This document shows positions 10,900 through 21,202 of a stretch of 28,862 bases of DNA, piece after piece (within the stretch, counting starts at the first letter, position 1; each line of letters begins with the position of its first letter). The translations under genes were made by a program, and so were the position numbers. Under the pieces are notes generated by a model. That model was given only the letters and a program-made list of their open reading frames with translations, ran no database searches and had not been told where the DNA came from. This DNA is from Welwitschia mirabilis (Eukaryota; Gnetophyta; Gnetopsida; Welwitschiales), in assembly GCA_051453625.1 (NCBI GenBank), contig JBOZIK010000001.1, forward strand, positions 287,931,206 through 287,960,067, in the 5' to 3' direction.

Positions 10900-11290
10900 T
10901 AATTTTATGGTTGGTAAATGTGATTTTAACTAAACTAGTTTGATAGCATATCATAACATCTATCATAACTAATAAATTTCTTCCTAGAATGATTGAATAT
11001 AACTTCTTAATAATTTTTAAAATCATGATATCTACTGGATAGAATTTCTAATCTATGTTTACTAAAAGATCTTTAACTATTGCTAAAAGATGAGTCATAA
11101 AATCATGTGCAAGTGATAGAGTCATGTCAGTGTTAGAATATTGTACTAACCCTAATGTTTTATAAAGGTACAAAAGCATAATGTTGAAACTAGAATCTAA
11201 ATCAAACAATATATAAGAAACTTTGTTCTAATATATGATCATTAGAATAGTTTATGGCTTAGAATCCTTATGTTTAGGTGATATCCCTTT
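10900..11290 (-). pseudogene. Aspartic protease remnant (Athila)
   Basis: The minus strand reads KGISPKHKDSKP, then KVSYILFDLDSSFNIMLLYL and YKTLGLVQ. These fit the family's LPPKLKDPGSF, ALCDLGASVNLLP and YEKLGLGE. The catalytic D-L-G-A/S motif has become D-L-D-S-S, so the glycine is lost. Further on DLLVNID, KFYPVDIMILKI and SIILGRNLLVMIDVM match EDVLVQVD, KFYFPVDFIVLD and PLILGRPFLATARAxID. The reading frame is open for long parts but carries stops. It lies between gag and RT, as in gypsy pol polyproteins. Confidence 0.75.
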
Positions 11291-11699
11291 GTTCAAAATT
11301 TGTCTAATGTTCTTACTTAACTCTACTTATTAAGAGATGAATTTTTTCTTATTCTTTAAACCTAATTCTTTAATATATTTAGAGTATAAGGAGGTGTCTT
11401 TAAAGGCTCATATTATGGAAATTCTAAGTTCTTATCCTTTAAATATTTCATTTATATTTCATTATTTGTAAGATCTTATTTCAACTTTCTAGGAAGTGAT
11501 GGCTTGATTGTTCATGATTAACATATTTAGGGATATAAAAATCATAGGAGTCTTTTAATTCTATCTTGATGGTTGTGGTTTTTCATTTTTTTTCCTTCTT
11601 TTGAGTGGTTTTATAAGAAAATTTTATTTTTTGAGTGGTTTTAGGATTATTTTCTACTTTTTTTCCATTATAAAACATGCATGATCAAAAGGTTTATTA

Positions 11700-13560
11700 G
11701 TTGGATTAGGTTCTTCATAAAAAGATAGGATTGATTTTTGCTTTTAAATGAAGTTCCGTAACATTCTTTCCAAGTTTTAAATCTTTTCATTTATTGATTT
11801 CATTTATTATTGTATACCTTGTGTCATGATTTATTATTGGTAAAATTGTTTAAATTCAAAATTACCATTGTTACCATAAAAGTTCTTAGTTAAAATGGAG
11901 GTATATAAACATCCTATTAGTAAGGTAATCTATATTTATAATTTTGGTACCTTTGCCATTGCGATCTTTACTTTTTGGGAAAACTTAGTTTTGGAGGTGG
12001 TGCTATAGTTATAGAAGCAAATGAAATGTTAACTTGGAATACTGCCATCATCTTCTTATCTAACTGAAGCACATATTTGCGTGCTCCAGAATTTAAGCAT
12101 GATGTCCTCCATAAGTCTAAGCATGATGTCTTAATTACTTATAAAGGATTCAAAACTTAGGTTTTTCAATAGTTATTTTGTACAAAATTCTTTCTTCTAA
12201 TTAAACTTGAAGTATGATAGTCTCCACTTATGATGAAGGTAGTTGTAGAGGTAATGCATCCTATACTAGAGTGATAGGAGTTTGTACATGTGCCATTCTT
12301 CTAATCTTCATTTGTGGAATAGTAAGCATACTCATTAATTTCTATTTATAGAAATATTATTATAAATAAGAAATCTAATTAATAGAGTAAGGATGGGATC
12401 TTATCATCTTAGAGTTGAAACTAGAATATTAGATAATATTCAACAAAAGGATAGAATATGTTAGCTTTACCCATTACACATAAAAGAGAAGGAACATCAC
12501 ATTTTATTAGAGTGTTATGGCTCTAACATTTTTAGATACAAATGGAATCTCATGAGAAAAAAATATTATGATTTATTTATATTATCATTGAAAATAGAGA
12601 TACATGATTTTAAGGATGCTTTCAAGATACCATGGTATTGAACATATTTAGTGTACTCTTCAAATATTTATACTAATGTAGTTTGTATTGCTTGAAAGGT
12701 CTAATAGACCTATGAGGTCTCTCTGGATGTAATAAAATTACAACCTTAGTTTTATTTATTATTTACCATTATGGCTTATGCTTGAGAAAAAACTATTTAT
12801 TCATTGAATATTTTAGCCATATTTTTTTCTAGTCAATCAATTCTTCTAAAATATTAAAGGCTTTCTCAAATGTTTTATTTAAGATATTTCTTTCTACTAT
12901 AAAATGAATGTATTTCCTTCCATACTTATCTAAATACTTAATAAATATCTACAATATTATATGAGATTTAAAGTCATGATGAGAATTCTATTAACATAGC
13001 TTATAAAAATGCTCATAGGCTTTTTATAGTTCTCTTATATCTTATATTGAAAAATCACTAAGTATTCCCATAGAATACATAGTTTACAATTAAAAAATAA
13101 ATAAATTTTCTCATGAATGAGTTTGCAGATTTCTTCTAAAATTAAATTAGAGTCTACAAGATGTACAACTAAAAGTTAATCTCTTTAAGGATTATCCCAA
13201 ACTCAATCATCTTTGTTTTCTCTAAAGTTATGGGTGATAAAAGAATTAACATATTTTTAAAATCTATCAGATAAGCATGGGATCATCACTGGTTTTCCTA
13301 GGAAAGTGGGGTAGTAGTTATATATTTATAGATTATACACCTAGTCTAGATAGAAATAACAAGGGTTCATTTCATATTTGGCTTGATTAAAATTTCAAAG
13401 ATTTTAGAGTTTATCCTACTTGCACCACATTGGAAATATTTTGAACTCTAATGTTTTCATAATAAGCTTGTGCTACAAGAGCTACCCTAACAATGTTTGG
13501 TTGTAAGTAGAATGGTATAAGTGGTTTTTCTAGCGGTACTACTAAATTACATTATTATGG
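11700..13560 (-). pseudogene. gag remnant (Athila)
   Basis: On the minus strand the order is: LLPHFPRKTSDDPMLI**ILKIC (about 13340-13250), fitting LLPxFxGxxxEDPxxHLxxFLEIC; then DSNLILEEICKLIHEKIYLFF, fitting the TTWDELAEKFLAKFF block; then KAYEHFYKLC**NSHHDFKSHI (about 13000), fitting LYEAWERFKELLRKCPHHGxPDWL; and RNILNKTFEKAFNILEELI (about 12860), fitting LMNKTPEEAYDLLEEMA. After a poorly conserved stretch, KDLKLGKNVTEL near 11780 may be the R-x-LExQVGQLA block at the gag C terminus. Stops replace tryptophans and arginines as expected from deamination. No zinc knuckle is readable. Confidence 0.7.
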
Positions 13561-15389
13561 CATTATGATAAGATATTATAAAGAGTTTTATTATTGTATT
13601 ATCACAAGATTAATGGTAGATTCTAATTTTAATGTAATTTGTTACATACACATTTTTGATGTTCTAATTAGTTGATAAACTTAATGGAGATATTGAATTG
13701 AAATATATTATGATTATCCTTGTAATGGATGATGTTGACACAAAATTTAGATTTAGGTTTAGTCAACACCTTGACCTAGATTAAAGAAAAGCAGTAAACT
13801 TACATTTTAATAGAATATTCTATAATGATATGTTAGCTAATTATGTGGTTAAATATGGTATTAATATTAACTACTATATATCTTGATTCATGGTTTTAAT
13901 TGTATAAGGCTTATTTCCAATTTTTGTAGAATTTTTAGGTATTAGAACTTACAGTATCTAAAGCTAGATGAGTAGTTGACATGTTAGCTATGTTTAAATT
14001 CTTTTAAATTCTAAAGGTTTTTATTTCTATGTGACATGAGTGAAGGTATGTGAACTACCATTTTTTGTATTCCTATTACCATTTATGATTTCCATTTTAG
14101 GTTTAAACGTTTGTTAGAGTGAAGTAGGTATTTCCATAAATCCTTTTTAAGTTAAATCAAGTTTTTTTAACCTACCAAAATAGTTGCATTCCCTTGGTTT
14201 AAATACATTACTTTCTAATATGTAGAATAATCCTTAAGATTAGTACAAAAACAATTTTTCTAGTATGCAATATCATGCTATAGGAATCAAAATCCTCAAT
14301 TTCTTCCTTATGAATGAAAGAGAACTCCTATTTTTAATGTTTATGTTGTCAAAATAAGTTCTAAAATATAAACAATTTATCTAAGAACCTCTATCTAAGT
14401 TTAAGAGGGTCCCAATCCTTCTTTGAAAATAGGATAATTTGGAGAAATACTTGATTCCTCTCTATACAACTTAGGAAATCCTCTAGTTCAGTTATTCTCA
14501 ATGGAAAATTATTTTTCAAATTTTGATATTCTATTTTCTAACTAGCAGTCCTTAAATTTAAGTTAAGTGGTAATTTTCTCTAGTTTTTCTCATAGTTTAA
14601 AGTGAATTTGTTGTGAACTTGTATCTTTAGTGATTATAGTGTCTTCTAATGATATAACTTCAAATTGAGAACTAGTATGAATTACATTTTGAAAATTTGA
14701 GTTCTTAGATCATGTTGGTTGCTAACTAAGCTTCTCTTAAATTTGAATTATATCTCTATTCATAATATAAAAGAGAATTTATGTAGTAAAGATTGGAAAT
14801 ATCATTTATGATTTTTCTGTCTCTAAAGAATTACCTTTCATTTACTATTCTTCATTATAGAATGTATTATAAGAATGATAAGCTATACTACTTTTCTAGT
14901 AATCAAAAAACCTTCTTAAGTTGACTTAGAAATGTTAGGTATACCTATCTAGGCCTTGCTGTATAATACAATTTACTTTTAATGAACTTTAAACATCCTC
15001 CCTTCTGAGATCTTTTAATCTTCTTGATAATGTACCTTTCAGAATAAAGGAATTATTAGTATTTTTATAAATTTTTAATTATATAAAGAAGACTAATGTT
15101 AGGAATGATAAAAGAGAAAAGAATAAAGGAATAAATAACAAAATAAAATAGAAATAAAAATAAGAAAACAAAGTTAAAAATTCATTACATGTACAAGAAA
15201 AGAAAATACAAAGGTGAAAGGAAAATACATTAAAAAAAGTAACAAATTGGAAATTAAATAAAAATTTCAAAATTTAAAACTTAAATATAAGCTTTAAATA
15301 GATAATTTAAAATTAAGATTTAAAAATTTAAGAGCTAAAAATAAAAATAATCTACTTAATTTAGTCCAAAATTTTAAATTCCCAATTCT
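13561..15389 (-). other. Leader-like stretch of the Athila fossil, no domain seen
   Basis: This lies between the primer binding site and the first readable gag block. It is longer than I would expect for a simple Athila leader, so it may contain an extra 5' ORF, a decayed insertion, or both. The minus strand at 14960-14560 has some longer readable pieces (for example EVISLEDTIITKDTSSQ) that match nothing I know. The open minus-strand frame at 15079-15270 is phenylalanine-rich and looks like chance in A-rich DNA. Confidence 0.4.
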
Positions 15390-15410
15390 TCCCTAGTAAT
15401 AACACTAAAA
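15390..15410 (-). other. Primer binding site, tRNA-Asp type, decayed by transitions only
   Basis: The plus strand reads tccctagtaataacactaaa(a). Against the complement of the Athila tRNA-Asp primer site (TCCCCGGCAACGGCGCCA), ten of 18 positions are identical. All eight differences are C-to-T or G-to-A. The neighbouring cccaattct and aaaa also fit the usual surroundings. It sits upstream of gag on the minus strand, at the right place and in the right orientation, so the 5' LTR should lie immediately to the right. Confidence 0.7.
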
Positions 15411-16900
15411 AGTTACAAGACAAGAAACTATCAATGCTAATAAAAAATTAATCTATCATATTTCATATAAGATTTAGATGTGGATTCAAAACAATAAAAT
15501 ATAAGATTGAGGTAATCACACATAACTAATTACCTTTTCTAACTAATTAATTAAAATAATTTAATAAATTAAAATAATAATTATTGTAAAATATGAAGGA
15601 AAAAAGTTACAATTAGCTTCAAGACTTTGCATGCACTTAAAAAGAAATATGAATAATGTTGATCCCATAATGCTAATAGTTTTTCATTCTATTAGTGATC
15701 TAGTCAAGTATAAGATATAATTCTTCCAAACTTTTTCCTTTGATAAAGCTATAAATTAATCATATGTCATTAGAAAAAAAAAGGAATATAATTTACACTA
15801 GGAATGGCATCATTCATTAAATTAGCTATATGCATGAAAAGGTAATGCAACTTATAAGTAAAATATTAAAATGAAATAAAATCAACTTGTATGTCCTATG
15901 AGTTTCTCTAGTATTTTAATTAGTCAAATAATAAGAATATGAAAAATAAAATTTAAAAGGAGAAAAAATATAAACCAAGGCACTGAGTTTAGACATATTC
16001 TAGTAGCATTTCAATAAGGAAATATTACATAGATTAAATTTTAAGAGACCAAACAAAAGATGAATAAAAATATAATTGAGTTTTAACTAGAGTTGAAATG
16101 GATTTACCAAGTAAAATTAACAATTTAACTTTCTTTTCCAATGGGAAAAAGATTACATTTATAAGATAATTATGAATAAAAATAAAGAAAATTATAAATA
16201 AGACTGGTGTCAACCAAAATTAGGAAGGTTTTGAAATAAGAATAAATTTGACAATAATATTTCCCTTGGAATCCTTATCATTTCCTTGACAATTCCTATT
16301 AGATTCACTATTATTTATCTATAGAACATGATAAATCTTTCATCCTTATTGCATGTTTATTACTTATTGTTTTAAATTCCATCACCAAGAAATGGGTGAA
16401 GTCAATTTTACTTTTAAATTAAGTTTTTTCCTATTATTAAGTAATATTCCTACACAAATGAATGATGTGTACAATTTTTTCATTAATTGATAATTGTCTT
16501 TGTTACAACCTACTATTTTATCACAAAGTTATTCTCATTTATTGCTAGAATATTGTTGTGATCAATATCATCCCAAGTAAAACTTGGGAATTCTTAAAAG
16601 AAAAGAAGTAAACTTATCGAGGAAATAAGTAACCCCAAGAACAAAGGACTTTAAATTTATCTTAGTTAGAGGTTTAATTTAAAAACTATTATCTTACATT
16701 CGATCATTTATATAAAGCACAAGTTTGACATCATTAATAATTTTTTAAAGAATCTATCTTTCCATTAATGGATTTTTTTTTAGTAATTCCAATGCTATTT
16801 CTATTGGCTGTGATCATATTTATTCTAGGAAAACATACAGCATGGGTAGTGAAAAAGTAGAGAATAGTCTTTGAAAGAAAAGGGAAAGCTTTAAGCCTCA
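15411..16900 (-). mobile_element. Presumed 5' LTR of the Athila fossil (end unknown)
   Basis: Its position directly beyond the primer binding site makes this the expected 5' LTR on the minus strand. I found no second copy in the window, so the LTR cannot be proved, and its outer border is not set. One possible outer edge is near 16570, where the minus strand reads tgatattgatcac after a cccaagttttacttggg stretch. The content is AT-rich and non-coding. Confidence 0.35.
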
Positions 16901-17890
16901 TACGAATACAATACTATGCTAGATACTTTACCGTCAGTCATCATTATTACTTTATTCCTACATCTACAGTTTGAATGGTGATTCTTGCTTTCTATTATAG
17001 CACTCTTTAATAACTAAATAAGCCAAGATTGTACCTATGCCTTATACCCATGCAGAAAAGGAAAGGACTTGTTAGGGCTAGGTTTTAGATATGATAACCT
17101 ACTAATGGAGGAGAGTGCATAAATCTCGGAGGTTGAAACATTTATACACATATTGCTACAAATGTAAGAAGATGGCCATCCTAAGCTTCATACATTATAT
17201 TTTAATAGAGGATCATCATCAACTGTCCTTAGTAGTTAAAAAATTTGGGCCTCTTAAAGGCATAATCACATGGATTAAAGTCTTTTTACAAAGTTTATTT
17301 GATTAGTTATTTCCTATGTGTAGCTAAACTAGTCTAGGGTAGTTTCAATAGTGTAATAAAACATTACGTACGGAGTGCTTTAATAGAGAATCAGATGCTT
17401 GACTTATGTTAAAATCCTTAATTGATTTATCAGAACTTTGAGAAAAGGCAAATCTCAAATAATTCAAAGATCTTTTAGTAGGGAAAGATCTAAGAGTTTG
17501 ATTTAGGTTTGGAGCTGAAAATTAGGTTTACACACAAAGAAGTTTCTATGAGATATTTGCAAGAGCTTAATCTAGAGAAAATGAGACCTAAAAGTTGTGC
17601 TATTTGGTGATTTCATCACTTAGCAATCTTTTTTGCCAGGAGGATGGGACGCTTATCTCATAGATCTTTATTGTTAAGAAGTAAATTAATTATTTTTGTA
17701 ATATATTTTCATTTCAAGCATTTCATTTCTTTTAATGAAAGGATTTATTATCTGAGTAGGTGGATGTGGTTTTGAGAGGTTACAGTGGTTACAATACTAA
17801 TTAGGATCTTTTTCTTCTTAATAAGATCTTTCTTACTGCTAAAGGTCCATATAATGCCCTTACTATCATGACTACAACTTCTTATTCTTC
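16901..17890. other. No gene recognised; possible zinc-knuckle scrap
   Basis: The open plus frame 17115-17306 starts with a basic stretch and contains CYKCKK near 17153-17170. One base further in frame the sequence would read DGHPKL, giving a C-x2-C-x4-H pattern like a gag zinc knuckle, but the last cysteine is missing. Nothing else in this stretch matches a family. Around 17628-17645 ttttttgccaggagg resembles a splice acceptor without an identifiable exon. Confidence 0.25.
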
Positions 17891-17891
17891 T

Positions 17892-17895
<4 letters not shown>

Positions 17896-17928
<33 letters not shown>
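17896..17928 (+). repeat. (TC)n microsatellite
   Basis: This is an uninterrupted TC dinucleotide run of about 16 units. It is followed by tatctcttgcag, so the run could serve as the pyrimidine tract of a splice acceptor, but no exon follows that I can identify. Confidence 0.95.
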
Positions 17929-17934
<6 letters not shown>

Positions 17935-17986
17935 TGCAGGAGAAAACTCCGTAGCCTTACTAGGCAAGAGAGAATGGAGACAACAT

Positions 17987-18032
17987 GTGCCTTCTAAAGA
18001 GTACAAGTAGTGCCTTCTAAAGAGTACAAGTA
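17987..18032 (+). repeat. 23-bp perfect tandem duplication
   Basis: The 23-base unit from gtgccttctaaag to tacaagta occurs at 17987-18009 and again at 18010-18032, identical. Confidence 0.95.
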
Positions 18033-18295
18033 GAATATCAATTACATCATTAATCATTCAAAGGAAAATTCAAGCCATACCTTAGTTGTACTAATCACTT
18101 CACCACCAATAGATGAATAAGAAAGGATAAGATTTTATGGAGGGAGCATCCTAGATTTACTAGAAAGGATAAATTTCATAGCTAAAAAGTATGTTAGATG
18201 TTCCAAATCTATTATTAAAGAGGCTAGTACTCCTGTCATTGACATCTAATCCAGAATGCAAGAAATTAATAGATGGTAATAAATTTTTCTCACAG

Positions 18296-18420
18296 ATGAT
18301 TTGCGTCTTAGTTGCACTGGCAACAGAGTTATTTTTCAGGAACTTGTTAAGCTACTAACATTAAAGGAACTAAGGAATGACAAATTTCCTTCAGACTATC
18401 TTAAGTGTTTTGAATTTGAT
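18296..18420 (+). pseudogene. Possible NC2-alpha/DRAP1-like histone-fold fragment
   Basis: Frame 18296-18358 reads MICVLVALATELFFRNLLSY then stop. Its core VLVALATELFFRNLL aligns with the histone-fold helix VLVSKALELFLQDLC of plant NC2-alpha (Dr1-associated corepressor) with about nine of fifteen identities. In the next frame LTLKELRNDKFPSDYLKC (18358-18408) fits the spacing of the following EITLQRGAKT...HLKHC segment, with T-L and L-K-C conserved. An AG splice-acceptor-like sequence (tttttctcacag) lies directly before 18296. The match is short and needs a frame change, so it is tentative. Other histone-fold proteins (NF-YC, DPB3-like) or chance are possible. It lies 0.3 kb before a casein kinase exon fragment on the same strand. 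Confidence 0.35.
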
Positions 18421-18734
18421 GTAGATGACCCCAGAAACATATTCACAAGATGCACTTAAGCCTATCTTTTACATTAACTATTAAAGATGGATTTATGCAA
18501 GGGTTTTTTGAGTATGCTCTACATTGATTAACCATAGATGTAGCTAGTGAAATTTCCTCTTTCAAAAATACCCTATAATGTGCTATTCTTAGATATTTTT
18601 TACCTTACAATTTTCATCAATGTGTTCTAGATGAAATACAAACTATTTGTGTTAATCTTTATACTGGTGAATGTTAAGGTTATTATTGAATGCTAGTGAT
18701 TTAAAGCTAGGATAGCTAGTATAGTATAAATAAG

Positions 18735-18875
18735 AATATAATAGGAACAACTTGTTATTCCAGCATGAATACACATGTTGGAATTAAACAAAGTCATACA
18801 GATGACTTGGAATCCCTTAGATATGTATTAATGTAATTTCTAAGGGGTAGTCTTCCATGGCAAGGATTGAAAGCT
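18735..18875 (+). pseudogene. Casein kinase 1 exon fragment with in-frame stop
   Basis: One frame reads [20 protein letters not shown], then [13 protein letters not shown], a stop, then [13 protein letters not shown]. This is the conserved casein kinase 1 catalytic segment after the activation loop: NLTGTARYASxNTHLGxEQS, [27 protein letters not shown]. The stop (TAA at 18834-18836) stands exactly at the tyrosine after VLM, so TAT/TAC became TAA. R-to-C and R-to-S/H changes at arginine sites add to the damage. The similarity starts right after an AG (ataag) and stops after GLKA; shortly after comes aagtgagt, a donor-like sequence, so it may be a single genomic exon. No other part of the kinase was found nearby. 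Certainly non-functional. Confidence 0.85.
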
Positions 18876-19181
18876 ATAATTTCTTTTACAAAGTGAGTCT
18901 AGAGTCTCTTGTTAGAACTAGAGGATAACATTTCAAAGAGAGCTAGCTTTTATAAGAGGTTTCTTACCACAAACACGCTTTCTTAAAGATGTGCTTTTCT
19001 TCTATTTCTAAATCAAGGAATGAAATTCTAGCAAAGATAAAGATTTAAAAAGAATAATAAAATGGGTTTGGAATAATAATGAAATTTTAACATAGAAACA
19101 AATCCCAGAAAAGCTCACATGTTAAAGAAGCCGTTATAGTAGATCATAAGCCACTAATATTATAGGAAGAGAAACAAGTGA

Positions 19182-19377
19182 TGGTTAAAAAAATCTAAGA
19201 AGCTTGTAAGTAGTGATAATGCTAGTCAAGATATTGATACATTTCTAGATGAATACAAAAAGCTTTAGAACAGAGTTGGATTTCCCACAAAGAAAATACA
19301 AAATCTTCAAAATGCTATCCAAGAATTGCAGCATAGGTTGAAAAATCTAAAAAGGAATAAACAAATTAAAGTTAGAT
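19182..19377 (+). pseudogene. Coiled-coil ORF remnant, family unknown
   Basis: After a TGA at 19179-19181 the frame reads a lysine-rich stretch, DIDTFLDEYKKL, a TAG at 19266-19268, then KKIQNLQNAIQELQHRLKNL and more lysine/asparagine. The hydrophobic spacing in IQNLQNAIQELQHRLKNLK fits heptads of a coiled coil. Such tails occur in plant gag-like and structural proteins, but I do not recognise this one. The frame runs into the LTR-like start at 19379. Confidence 0.3.
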
Positions 19378-20007
19378 TGTTACAGCCCAACTTGGGATTA
19401 CTCCTAAGTAGCACAATTTTTTTTAATTATAAAGAGATATTATATTAAATGACTACTTGTTATAAGATTTACCCACAAGACTCACATCAGAAAACCTATG
19501 TGATGATAGGTTCCCCCACTCACTTACTCAAATTGGAACTAGATGTTCTAATTAATTATTTTAATTAATTTTCAAGTAGGTATTTAAGTGTGAAGAATTA
19601 GTATACCATTAGTTAAGATTTTAATGGATAGCACACATAAAAGTATATAGGAAGCACTCGAATTGCTAAATGCACTGATAACTAAACAACCATGCCTACA
19701 TATCCGTATCCGAAGGAACTCAAACCACACATAGTTCTATCTTGGACGTCATTTCTATCACTACTCATATATATGAACATATGATAAATCAAGATGGTCC
19801 ATATCAGTAGGCATGCAGTGAACAAGTGAATGGTCCATTGTAAAGTAGTGCTAGCATGCAATATTTAAAATCTCAATGCTATGATGCAACTCAACAATGC
19901 ATTCGTTATGCCATAAGGCAGCTTAGAAATGCATTTAATATATCACAAGTCATACTTAAAAATGATTTAAAATGATGCAATACAAAATCAACTTAGGTAC
20001 CCAAAGC

Positions 20008-20070
20008 TTTCTTTTCTTTTCTTTTCTTTTTTTTTTCTCTTGTTTCTTCTTCTTCTTTTTTTTCCTTTTT
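20008..20070 (+). repeat. Pyrimidine-rich low-complexity tract, (CTTTT)n-like
   Basis: CTTTT pentamers from 20011 to 20030 are followed by a T run and TTC triplets to about 20070. Almost no purines occur. Confidence 0.9.
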
Positions 20071-20378
20071 AATATATAGTGAGCCCCTTGGTCACTTGGC
20101 CATAATCATGCATTAGTAATCCACCATTATCAAGCATAAGAGACCCCTCATATCTCACTCTAACATCTTGGTGGATGTCAAGGGGATTATAAAACCATGT
20201 TTCATATTATCACATGCTTGCGATATCAAAGACATACTTGTCAAATTCAAATCATAAGCTTAAACATATAAGAAAGACATTTAAGAATGCATACCTTGAA
20301 TGCATTTTAGCATACTCGAAGAAACCATGATCATTAAGGAGTGTGCTACACCTGCATTACTATGTAGTTATAGTATGC

Positions 20379-20562
20379 ATAACATAATCATATTAAATCT
20401 CACTAGAATCTTCCATGACCATTAGGAATATACCCATCAATATTTGCGATGCAATATAGATTAATTTTCTATAACATAATCGTATTACATCTCAGTAGTA
20501 TCTTCCATGACCATTAGGAATATACCCATCAATATTTACGATGCAATATAGATTAATTTTCT
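20379..20562 (+). repeat. 92-bp tandem duplication
   Basis: Copy 1 (20379-20470) and copy 2 (20471-20562) both run from ataacataatc to gattaattttct. They differ at only a few positions, for example atcatatta/atcgtatta and tttgcga/tttacga. Both of those are C/T- or G/A-type changes, each affecting a CpG in one copy. Confidence 0.95.
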
Positions 20563-21202
20563 ATAAGTAGTTAAGAGTAAGAAAAGCGTTTCTCTAGAAT
20601 AAATATAATAACAACATTATCTCTTCCTATTCTTTTATGACTCTTCTTTTCCCCTCATTCTCTATCTCCCATTTATTTTTCTTCCTTATCCTGTATTTCT
20701 CTACTTCCATTTATCGTATCCTATTTATTTCTTATTTTACCTCTTTATTTTATTCCTCTTCTATTAATGTTCCTTTTTCATACTCAAACTTGGCGTATGA
20801 CATGTTTCAGAAATGACAATAAGAAAATCGCAAAAGGAAAATGAAAAGTAGAACCTGAAGCGCAAGGTACTTTTTGCAAACGTTGCATTGACAATGGATG
20901 AATCTAATAATACCCATGCTGTAAATCCAAATAACTGAAGTGCCGCTATATCAACCCACACATTGAAGACGAAACACTTGCAGAAGGACCAGAAATCTGC
21001 CTATGATTCGCATTCCTTAAATCTATGATTTCTCTCATCATTCTGGAATTCTGGATTCAAATATTTGCAGAGTTTTTTTTATCATTTCAAAATGCGCTGG
21101 TTTTTATCTTGCATACAATGCGTGAAGTGGAGATGCCGCAAGAGTTGTGGTCCGTGATCCATCGTCTGAAAAGGGGGGAGAAAAAACTGTGCTTTGACAA
21201 CC

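Larger units (their letters stand above)
8870..15410 (-). mobile_element. Fossil Athila-type Ty3/gypsy retrotransposon
   Basis: Read on the minus strand, this stretch gives the canonical gypsy order: primer binding site (15410-15390), gag (about 13560-12760), protease (about 11280-10900), reverse transcriptase (about 10690-9720), RNase H (about 9680-9370) and the integrase zinc finger (about 9320-8870). Each is broken by many stops and frameshifts, mostly explained by C-to-T and G-to-A changes. The sequence features (FLELK-like RT start, PHVIYY RNase H block, tRNA-Asp primer site) fit the Athila lineage. The integrase catalytic core, any env-like ORF and the 3' LTR are not readable; a plus-strand LTR-like stretch lies there instead. 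About 1.8 kb between PBS and gag holds nothing I recognise. The element cannot encode a working protein. Confidence 0.85.
19379..20770 (+). other. LTR-like start and non-coding stretch
   Basis: TGTTACAGCCCAAC at 19379 resembles the starts of plant LTRs (TGTTACAGCCC/TGTAACACCCC types). The rest is non-coding with a pyrimidine tract and a tandem duplication (both listed). I could not find an LTR end, primer site or second copy, so the element call is weak. Confidence 0.3.

Noticed and set aside
15079-15270. Minus-strand 63-aa phenylalanine-rich frame
   Set aside because: Composition comes from an A-rich plus strand; it lies inside the leader of the Athila fossil and resembles nothing.
17872-18057. 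Minus-strand frame with an Arg-Glu repeat (RERERER)
   Set aside because: It is the translation of the TC/GA microsatellite; no other support.
18690-18735. aagctagga... as a KLG-DFG kinase motif upstream of the casein kinase exon
   Set aside because: Casein kinase 1 has IIDFGLAK at this point, the frame differs and there are stops; the resemblance is chance.
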